From Helicobacteraceae bacterium (GTDB lineage Bacteria > Campylobacterota > Campylobacteria > Campylobacterales > Sulfurimonadaceae): DNA of 6,270 bases. The notes under the pieces were generated by a model. The model saw only the letters and a program-made list of their open reading frames with translations. It made no database searches and had not been told where the DNA came from. The stretch is from contig JAUVKK010000059.1 in the NCBI GenBank assembly GCA_030596305.1, positions 1-6,270 of the forward strand, read 5' to 3'. Below are positions 1 through 4,645 of the stretch, one piece after another (positions within the stretch are counted from its first letter, which is position 1; each line of letters starts with the position of its first letter). The position numbers were made by a program, and so were the translations under genes.

Positions 1-9
1 TATAACCCC

Positions 10-1050
10 ATGAAACCACAATACATCGTACTCACCCTGTTAGCCTTCTCACTCTACTGGATGTTCCTTCTTTACCAGCCTTTTTTGCTTTCGATCATGA
101 TCGCTTCTCTTTTGGCTGTCTCAACGGCCTCTTTACAACGCAGATTGGAACTGCAGACAAACTCTATATTAGTCGCGTCAATACTATCAACACTCATACT
201 GGCGATCTTGTTTTTCGCCCCTTTAGGCTACTTCCTGACAACATTTACACTGCATCTGACCAATATAGATATAGCTGCTATTGAAAAGGTCTATGTGAAA
301 CTAAGTGACTGGGGTACCCACCTGCCTAACTATCTAACTTTTTTACAGCCCTTTGTAGATGACTTTCTTCAAGAGATCGAGATAAATAAACTTGCAACAC
401 ATACCTTGAGTATGGCCGGTACCATCGGCAGTTATAGTGCAAGTTTTGTTAAAAGTGCGATGTTGATCATCATCTTTTATTTCTTCTCACATTTTTACGG
501 CAAAACGGTCTTCGCCTACTTTAGACGGGTCATCCAACTTCCCCAGCAAGATGCCACATTGCTTAGTTTCGAGCTCTCTTCCGTAATGAGTGTCGTCTTC
601 TATTCTATATTGACAACCGCTGTCTTTGAGGGTGCGCTCTTTGGTATTGCTATCGCTTTTATGGGTTATAACGGTCTTCTCTTTGGGATCATGTACGGCT
701 TCGCCTCACTCATCCCTGTTGTCGGAGGAGCCTTGATGTGGATACCGTTTATGATCTATGAACTCAGTCACGGTCATACCGGAAGTGCGGTCTTTATCTC
801 ACTCTACTCCATCATTGTCATCTCTATCATTGCTGACACCATCATCAAGCCGGTCATCATCAAAGAGATCAACTTCCGTATTGTCAAGACAAATGCTCAG
901 ATGAACGAACTGCTGATCTTCTTTGCTATCATCGCAGGTCTCGGTGCTTTCGGTTTTTGGGGCATGATCTTGGGCCCGGCTATTACAGCCTTCTTTCTTT
1001 CCCTCTTAAAATTGATAGAACAGCGGCAAAAGACAGCTATAGAGACCTAG
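10..1050 (+). CDS. AI-2E family transporter (PerM/YdiK-like membrane permease)
   Basis: This is a 346-residue polytopic inner-membrane protein of the AI-2E transporter family (AI-2 exporter TqsA, PerM, YdiK and similar). Members have been linked to autoinducer-2 export or to ion/proton exchange; the substrate here cannot be told from sequence. Hydrophobic segments lie near residues 5-35, 55-80, 145-165, 195-260, 265-285 and 305-340, with a soluble stretch between (about 85-140), as is usual for the family. The conserved family signature is visible as SLIPVVGG followed by a Trp-Ile-Pro near residues 233-248. Length fits the family norm of about 340-370. The ATG at 10 gives a normal family N-terminus (MKPQY...), but the nine bases before it hold no Shine-Dalgarno and the frame is open to the window edge, so an upstream start cannot be excluded. 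It ends with TAG and is followed by a T-run without a preceding stem. Confidence 0.9.
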   Translation: MKPQYIVLTLLAFSLYWMFLLYQPFLLSIMIASLLAVSTASLQRRLELQTNSILVASILSTLILAILFFAPLGYFLTTFTLHLTNIDIAAIEKVYVKLSDWGTHLPNYLTFLQPFVDDFLQEIEINKLATHTLSMAGTIGSYSASFVKSAMLIIIFYFFSHFYGKTVFAYFRRVIQLPQQDATLLSFELSSVMSVVFYSILTTAVFEGALFGIAIAFMGYNGLLFGIMYGFASLIPVVGGALMWIPFMIYELSHGHTGSAVFISLYSIIVISIIADTIIKPVIIKEINFRIVKTNAQMNELLIFFAIIAGLGAFGFWGMILGPAITAFFLSLLKLIEQRQKTAIET

Positions 1051-1071
1051 TTTTTTTCCCAAATGCCTAGA

Positions 1072-1090
1072 GTTGATATACAATATCAAC
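1072..1090. repeat. Perfect inverted repeat, possible operator or mRNA-end hairpin
   Basis: GTTGATAT (1072-1079) and ATATCAAC (1083-1090) are exact reverse complements separated by ACA. Flanking TAGA (1068-1071) and TCTA (1093-1096) can extend the dyad across a 2-nt bulge. It lies 22 nt past the permease stop and about 270 nt before the globin start. It contains TTGAT and ATCAA half-sites as in FNR/CRP-family boxes, but spaced by 7 rather than the canonical 4 bases. It could be a regulator-binding site or a hairpin at the permease mRNA end; with no T-run behind it, it is not a classic intrinsic terminator. Confidence 0.45.
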
Positions 1091-1250
1091 GTTCTAAGCT
1101 TTCATACACTGCCTCTATCTATGACTATATAATTACAGACCCCTTATTGAACATTGTTCTCTGTATATTCCAATATAAATTACCACAATCCGACATAATG
1201 TACACTTTTGCGAATTTTAGCTCTTTTTTCAATAATAATTAAATGTTATT

Positions 1251-1280
1251 ATTTTTTATTAATATTTATACCATATAAAT
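1251..1280 (+). promoter_or_regulatory. Putative promoter of the globin gene
   Basis: A TATAAA hexamer at 1274-1279 sits in a strongly T/A-rich run. Campylobacterota sigma-70 promoters typically show a -10 box preceded by T-rich periodic sequence and little -35 conservation, and that pattern fits here. Transcription would start near 1286 and leave a leader of about 70 nt. The region is so AT-rich that other -10-like words exist (for example TTTATA at 1265-1270), so the exact site is a guess. Confidence 0.35.
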
Positions 1281-1345
1281 ATTGCCGAGGTGTTGTTGTT
1301 TGGACTGCACGACAGCACTCACTCCTCCGCAGCCCATTAAAAGAA

Positions 1346-1350
1346 AAGGA
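1346..1350 (+). promoter_or_regulatory. Shine-Dalgarno fixing the globin start
   Basis: AAGGA lies six bases before the ATG at 1357. It supports that start over the in-frame ATG at 1282, which would add 25 residues (MPRCCCLDC...) with no place in a truncated haemoglobin and no comparable ribosome-binding site. Confidence 0.7.
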
Positions 1351-1356
1351 TCTATC

Positions 1357-1725
1357 ATGGCTGATTCACTATTTGAAAGACTTGGCGGTACTGAAGGTAT
1401 TACCGTAATTGCAAAAGACATCGTTCAACGACATCTGGACAACCCCGATATCGGTACAAGATTTTCAGAAGGTTCGGGTGTAGACCTTAAACAGCTTGGA
1501 AGGTTTGTAGTGGAATTTCTTACCGCCGGCTCAGGTGGTCCGGGAGATTATACGGGCAGAGATATGGCATCTGCACATGCGCATATGAATATCAATGAAA
1601 GAGAGTTCATCTCCGTAATGAATGATATCTCCAAGGCGTTGAAGGCTTACGGTGTTAGTGATGAGACACATGATGAACTGATCGGTATTTCATACTCTCT
1701 AAAAGATGAAGTAATGTTTAAATAG
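1357..1725 (+). CDS. Group 1 truncated haemoglobin
   Basis: A 122-residue haem protein of the truncated (2-over-2) globin family, close to the group 1 (TrHbN/GlbN) norm. Such cytoplasmic globins bind O2 or NO; some detoxify NO or buffer oxygen in microaerobes. Visible family marks are LFERLGG at 5-11, Phe36 as the CD1 aromatic, the GGP-x-x-Y-T-G block at 60-67, and the proximal haem ligand His74 in an M-x-x-A-H-A-H-M-N-I context. Aligned from memory to M. tuberculosis HbN, the polar distal residues Tyr B10 and Gln E11 are replaced by Val23 and Val51, and E7 is Leu47, so the distal pocket looks apolar. The loop between CD1 and helix E is about 3 residues longer than in HbN. It appears monocistronic, with its own AT-rich promoter region and a good AAGGA site; its 3' end faces lgt. 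No Campylobacter-type NssR box (TTAAC-N4-GTTAA) was seen upstream. Confidence 0.93.
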   Translation: MADSLFERLGGTEGITVIAKDIVQRHLDNPDIGTRFSEGSGVDLKQLGRFVVEFLTAGSGGPGDYTGRDMASAHAHMNINEREFISVMNDISKALKAYGVSDETHDELIGISYSLKDEVMFK

Positions 1726-1736
1726 AAAGTACCCAA

Positions 1737-1841
1737 ACACATTCAAAGCGATAGACTTAGTGTAGATTGTGCCTAAGTGAGTCCGAAAGCATATATCAGT
1801 ACGTCGAGAGGTGGACTTCAGTGCAAGGTATGCTGAAGTTA
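1737..1841. repeat. Tandem structured repeat, copy 1
   Basis: This is the first of two imperfect tandem copies of a roughly 105-bp unit. The first 40 bases match copy 2 at 36 positions, and the 3' part is recognisably the same. Three stems can be drawn: ACTTAG (1755-1760) with CTAAGT (1773-1778); AGTCC (1780-1784) with GGACT (1813-1817); and ACTTCAG (1815-1821) with CTGAAGT (1833-1839). The second and third share bases and partly compete. It begins 11 nt after the globin stop, so it would be in the globin 3' UTR if read on +, or downstream of lgt if read on -. I do not recognise a known RNA family. No stem is followed by a T-run, so an ordinary intrinsic terminator is unlikely. Confidence 0.7.
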
Positions 1842-1858
1842 AATTAAATAACTACAGA

Positions 1859-1964
1859 ACACATTCAAAGTGATAGATTTAGTGTAGGTTGTACCTAACA
1901 TCTGACCGATAGTGTACTAATGTACACAGAGAGTCAGATTTAGGTGCAAGATGCGCTGAAGCTA
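1859..1964. repeat. Tandem structured repeat, copy 2
   Basis: The second copy is 106 bp, offset 122 bp from the first, with a 17-bp AT-rich spacer at 1842-1858. Both copies begin ACACATTCAAAG and end CTGAAG-(T/C)-TA. The last three bases (CTA at 1962-1964) are the complement of the lgt TAG stop, so the unit ends exactly at the end of that gene. Matching stems are TTAG (1879-1882) with CTAA (1895-1898), the long central hairpin at 1900-1939, and TTTAG (1939-1943) with CTGAA (1956-1960) using one G-T pair. The first 40 bases differ from copy 1 at only four positions, all transitions. The central part is much more diverged but keeps pairing. Confidence 0.7.
1900..1939. other. Long hairpin within repeat copy 2
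   Basis: ATCTGAC (1900-1906) pairs perfectly with GTCAGAT (1933-1939). Inside it, GTGTAC (1912-1917) pairs perfectly with GTACAC (1922-1927) around a TAAT loop, and a purine-rich internal loop (CGATA facing AGAGA) separates the two stems. The 13 base pairs make this the strongest secondary structure in the window. The symmetry allows the same fold on either strand. Confidence 0.65.
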
Positions 1965-2786
1965 GCGCTTTGAAAGTTTGCGATCAAAGTAGAACCACAA
2001 TACAACGGCAACTGCCATCATCATCGCACTCAGACTCTGTCCCATCGTAAGCCATCCACCAAAGAGAAAACCAAGCTGAGAGTCCGGTTGGCGCCAGAAC
2101 TCTGCTACAAAACGCATAAGACCATAGACAAAGCCGTACAGTAAAATAAGGTCACCGTTAAAGCGTTTATAGTTTCGATATAGATAGATCGCTAAGAAGA
2201 CAACAAGGCCTTCTAAGATCGCTTCATAAAGCTGTGAAGGGTGACGTAGTACACCATCCACATAGATGCCCCATGGTAAGTCTGTTGTACGTCCAACTAA
2301 CTCCTGATTCAAGAAGTTACCGATGCGTCCAAACATATAGCCTATCGGTACAGCAAGAGCAACCACATCCATGATAACCCCAAAAGAGACCTCTTTGTTT
2401 CGCTTATGGTAGTAAAGAGAGCCTAAAAACCATCCGATAACAGCACCGTGATAACTCATACCACGAATACCGACAAAGTCACCCTCTTGGCTGAAGGGGT
2501 TAAACATCTGCCATGGATGTGTCAGATAATAACTTGTGTTGGGATCATAAAACAGGATATAGCCTAGGCGTGCTCCAAGAATAATACCGACTTCAATATA
2601 GATAAAATAATCATCCAGCTGTGACTGTTCAATCGGCAGCTTGTCACGTTTTACAATACTTTTTGCAACGTACAAAGCACTGATCAGTGCCAAAACATAC
2701 ATCATCCCATACCAGTGTACAGGGAATGAAAAGATCGTAAAAGCAACCGGGTTAAAGTGTTCGTATATATTGTTCCAGAATTCCAT
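1962..2786 (-). CDS. lgt: Prolipoprotein diacylglyceryl transferase
   Basis: Lgt transfers the diacylglyceryl group of phosphatidylglycerol to the lipobox cysteine of prolipoproteins, the first step of bacterial lipoprotein maturation in the inner membrane. The 274-residue protein has about seven hydrophobic segments and the family signature GRIGNFLNQELVG at 153-165. Residues matching those important in E. coli Lgt are visible: Tyr26 (WYG), His113 (GMSYHG), Arg154, Asn157, and Tyr221/Arg225/Glu229 in the YGxxRxxxEFWRQPD block. There are two candidate ATGs, at 2792 and 2786. I chose 2786 because AAGGA lies five bases before it, whereas the first ATG overlaps that Shine-Dalgarno. The alternative would add only Met-Thr. 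It is the last gene of the hemN operon, and its stop touches tandem repeat copy 2. Confidence 0.96.
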   Translation of the reverse strand: MEFWNNIYEHFNPVAFTIFSFPVHWYGMMYVLALISALYVAKSIVKRDKLPIEQSQLDDYFIYIEVGIILGARLGYILFYDPNTSYYLTHPWQMFNPFSQEGDFVGIRGMSYHGAVIGWFLGSLYYHKRNKEVSFGVIMDVVALAVPIGYMFGRIGNFLNQELVGRTTDLPWGIYVDGVLRHPSQLYEAILEGLVVFLAIYLYRNYKRFNGDLILLYGFVYGLMRFVAEFWRQPDSQLGFLFGGWLTMGQSLSAMMMAVAVVLWFYFDRKLSKR

Positions 2787-2791
2787 CGTCA

Positions 2792-2796
2792 TCCTT
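2792..2796 (-). promoter_or_regulatory. Shine-Dalgarno of lgt overlapping the upstream stop codon
   Basis: On the - strand TAAGGATGACGATG contains the TAA stop of the DsrE gene, an AAGGA ribosome-binding site sharing the two A bases of that stop, and then ATG five bases later. The arrangement suggests translational coupling and makes the inner ATG (2786-2784) the likely lgt start. Confidence 0.6.
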
Positions 2797-3130
2797 AAAA
2801 GGTAATTACTTTCCAGTCGTTTTGAAGCGCTTGCGTTAAAAGTTCTCCCGTATGCGCCGTCTCAATACCTAATGCTTCCAGTTTTGCACTCACACCATAG
2901 TCATCGCTGCAGACAATACAGGCCGAAGTCTCTACCCCGCTCTCTTGAACTGTCTTCAACATTGTCTGAAGCTCTTCATTCTCAGCCAGAACTCTCGCAG
3001 ACGGTCCCCAGATCATAAGATGTGCTTCATCCCAGTATCCCCTGGGCAAGATTACACTGCCATAAAGCAGTACCATCTTTTTTGCTACTTCGACCTCTTC
3101 AGTCGACCAGACGATGAGAAGTTTATTCAC
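2795..3130 (-). CDS. DsrE-family protein
   Basis: A small soluble protein of 111 residues with a DsrE/F-like fold. The family includes sulfur-relay subunits (TusD, DsrE) and many uncharacterised single-domain members. Visible marks are the N-terminal beta strand KLLIVWS (3-9), GYWDEAHLMIWGPS at 31-44, and a C-x-x-C (Cys71, Cys74) followed by D-D-Y-G-V at 76-80, where DsrE proteins carry their reactive cysteine. The C-terminus, DWKVITF, is typical of the single-domain group. The start is a GTG at 3130-3128, inside the end of the DUF433 gene (8-nt overlap) and without a strong Shine-Dalgarno, so it probably depends on coupled translation. No DsrF or DsrH partner is present, so a sulfur-transfer role is only possible; a redox or regulatory role is equally open. 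Confidence 0.85.
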   Translation of the reverse strand: MNKLLIVWSTEEVEVAKKMVLLYGSVILPRGYWDEAHLMIWGPSARVLAENEELQTMLKTVQESGVETSACIVCSDDYGVSAKLEALGIETAHTGELLTQALQNDWKVITF

Positions 3131-3353
3131 GTACTAGACCGTTGTTGGCATCATGAGCCAGACATGCGAGGATGTGATTCTCTTCTAAAGAGGGAAAATA
3201 GTTAAGGATCTCTCTATTGTCCATCCCCTCAGTCAGCATACTTAACACATCATTGACAGCAATACGGCTCTCTTTTATGTATGCCTTGCCAGTCCCTTTA
3301 CCCGGAACGATCTCAATAAGATCGTCCAATTCTGTTATATGCTCTTCTACCAT
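3123..3353 (-). CDS. DUF433 domain protein
   Basis: A 76-residue protein that fits the DUF433 pattern: a basic/Gly start (PGKGTGKAYIKESRIAV at 17-33, like the family G-K-P-x-I-x-G-T-R-I-x-V), then a helical part with L-x-E-G-M (41-45), E-I-L-x-x-F-P-S-L (48-56) and an ending helix I-L-A-C-L-A (61-66). DUF433 proteins are small helix-turn-helix-like proteins, often encoded beside a DUF5615 PIN-like toxin and then regarded as antitoxins. Here no such toxin is adjacent; the neighbour is the DsrE gene, which it overlaps by 8 nt. The ATG overlaps the TAA of the Fe-S gene in a TAATG junction, so it is translated as part of the operon. Its role is unknown. Confidence 0.75.
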   Translation of the reverse strand: MVEEHITELDDLIEIVPGKGTGKAYIKESRIAVNDVLSMLTEGMDNREILNYFPSLEENHILACLAHDANNGLVRE

Positions 3354-4645
3354 TATTTTTTAAGCGCCTCTGCAATGAGCTCAATAGGATTTTTAAAGAT
3401 CGTCGCGACTTCTGCCTGATATAAAGAGTCATTGATCTGCATACGACAGGCTGAACACTCTGCTGAGACAACTTCTGCCCCGGTCTCTTTGATCATCGCA
3501 GCCTTAGGCACACCCGCGGCTTTGGCAAAATGATACTTCTCTGTCTGCATCGTCACCCCGCCGAAGCCACAACAGACATTAGGATCACTCATCTCTTTAA
3601 AGGCGTAGTTTTGTTTGATAAGCGTACGCGGTTCATTATGGATCCCCTGCATCTTTCTTGCATGACATGGATCGTGGTAAGTGACAACAAGATCACTTTT
3701 ACCTTTTGACGATAGCAGGTGTTCTAAGTGTGTATGATGTTCCAACCACTCTGTCGCCATAAAGATCTTGCCTTTAAGCTTCTTAGCACGCTCTAACCAC
3801 TCAGGCTGATCATGAAAGTAGTGTTCGTAATCGATCTTGATCATGGCTGAACAGGTTGCCTCAGGAATGATGATCGCTTCAACATCATCGATAAATGTCT
3901 CGAAGTATTCGATGTTCTTTTTGGCATTATTGTCAACCGTATCAAAGTCACCCGTAAAGTAAGCCGGAGCTCCACAGCAGAGCTGCTTTTTAGGAATGAA
4001 AGCATCGATCTCAAGGGCTTCCAGAATGTCCAAAAGTCCCTTACCAATCTCAGTATAGTTGTAGTTTGCAAGACAGCCTATAAAAATAGCGACTTTTCGT
4101 TTACCGCCGTTTTCAATGTTCTCCGGGTTGGCATTCAAAAATGAGGTCTTGCCCATACTTGGCAGAAGACGATCTTTTTTGATGATCGGCATCTTGAAAC
4201 GCGGTTCCATAGAGTTCTGTTCTGCTTTGATCTTGAAACCACAGGTCTGGAAGACATAGCCAAGTTTAAAGAGCACATCCATGGTGAAACGGTGGCGAAG
4301 CAGATAGAAAAAGGCTTTTTTAAACCAGGCAATCCCAAACTTGTCAGCAAGGTCAGCGCGGACCTGTTCGATGATCATGTCTGTCGGAAGTGACTTAGGA
4401 CAGATGTCAACACAGTTGGTACAGAGAAAACAGCTCTCAAAAATATCTTTGGCATTTTTATCGAGCTCAAGGTTACCGCTTTGATAGGCACCTAAAAGGT
4501 CGATAAATCCACGTGGCGAAGTAACCTCATCAGCATTGACATTGTGAATGGTACAGACAGGAATACACATCCCGCACTTGATACACTCATCACTTGTCTC
4601 TGCGTAGTTGAAGATATCTTCAGGTCGTTTTTGAACGTTGCTCAT
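3353..4645 (-). CDS. GlpC/GlcF-like Fe-S oxidoreductase subunit (two ferredoxin motifs plus two CCG domains)
   Basis: A 430-residue protein of the GlpC/GlcF/LutA/HdrB-type Fe-S family. The N-terminal ferredoxin part has Cys21-x2-Cys24-x2-Cys27-x3-Cys31 and Cys72-x2-Cys75-x2-Cys78-x3-Cys82-Pro, enough for two [4Fe-4S] clusters. Two CCG domains follow: Cys191, Cys223-Cys224-Gly and Cys265 in the first; Cys327, Cys358-Cys359-Gly-Phe-Gly-Gly and Cys397/Cys400 in the second. Such proteins pass electrons between a flavin dehydrogenase and quinone or another carrier, or bind a catalytic iron-sulfur centre. No dehydrogenase partner (GlpA/B, GlcD/E) lies beside it, so the substrate is unknown. It sits between hemN and DUF433, with TAATG overlaps at both ends. 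I recall H. pylori HP0665-HP0666 (hemN-glpC) as the same pair, so the glpC name may be only historical. Confidence 0.9.
   Translation of the reverse strand: MSNVQKRPEDIFNYAETSDECIKCGMCIPVCTIHNVNADEVTSPRGFIDLLGAYQSGNLELDKNAKDIFESCFLCTNCVDICPKSLPTDMIIEQVRADLADKFGIAWFKKAFFYLLRHRFTMDVLFKLGYVFQTCGFKIKAEQNSMEPRFKMPIIKKDRLLPSMGKTSFLNANPENIENGGKRKVAIFIGCLANYNYTEIGKGLLDILEALEIDAFIPKKQLCCGAPAYFTGDFDTVDNNAKKNIEYFETFIDDVEAIIIPEATCSAMIKIDYEHYFHDQPEWLERAKKLKGKIFMATEWLEHHTHLEHLLSSKGKSDLVVTYHDPCHARKMQGIHNEPRTLIKQNYAFKEMSDPNVCCGFGGVTMQTEKYHFAKAAGVPKAAMIKETGAEVVSAECSACRMQINDSLYQAEVATIFKNPIELIAEALKK

Larger units (their letters stand above)
1051..1356. other. Non-coding region between permease and globin
   Basis: About 306 bp without a convincing gene. 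From left to right it holds a T7 run directly after the permease stop (1051-1057), a perfect dyad (1072-1090), a small dyad GAACA-T-TGTTC (1149-1159), and a very AT-rich block (about 1210-1285) that contains an A/T-only inverted repeat (AATAATAA at 1231-1238 and TTATTATT at 1246-1253) and a likely promoter. The last part (about 1284-1345) is more GC-rich and would be the 5' leader of the globin mRNA. The one small open frame here (1208-1408) has no recognisable product and overlaps the globin in another frame. Confidence 0.6.

Noticed and set aside
1051..1057. T7 run after the permease stop as an intrinsic terminator
   Set aside because: There is no stem-forming sequence directly before it, so it does not meet the terminator pattern.
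1149..1159. GAACA-T-TGTTC as a LexA-type SOS box
   Set aside because: The spacing between GAAC and GTTC is 3, not the 4 of the Gram-positive box, and neither flanking gene is an SOS gene; short dyads like this arise by chance.
1196..1205. TAATGTACAC shared with the hairpin loop at 1918-1927
   Set aside because: A single 10-base match in AT-rich DNA without further flanking similarity is compatible with chance.
1282..1356. N-terminal extension of the globin from an upstream in-frame ATG
   Set aside because: The 25 extra residues do not fit truncated globins, and the AAGGA site points to the ATG at 1357.
1208..1408. Open frame on + strand of 66 codons before and across the globin start
   Set aside because: Its composition is that of translated AT-rich promoter DNA, and it overlaps the well-supported globin in another frame without a ribosome-binding site.
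1737..1964. Tandem units considered as a CRISPR array, hammerhead ribozyme or tRNA-like element
   Set aside because: There are only two long imperfect units with no short regular repeat and no cas genes; no CUGAUGA/GAAA hammerhead core on either strand; and no acceptor/T-loop pattern.
2945..3205. 86-codon open frame on the + strand
   Set aside because: It lies antisense across the DsrE and DUF433 genes and shows no family features; it is a shadow.
3841..4350. Two open frames on the - strand (3841-4071 and 4135-4350)
   Set aside because: Both lie inside the Fe-S protein gene in an alternative frame and encode no recognisable motif.
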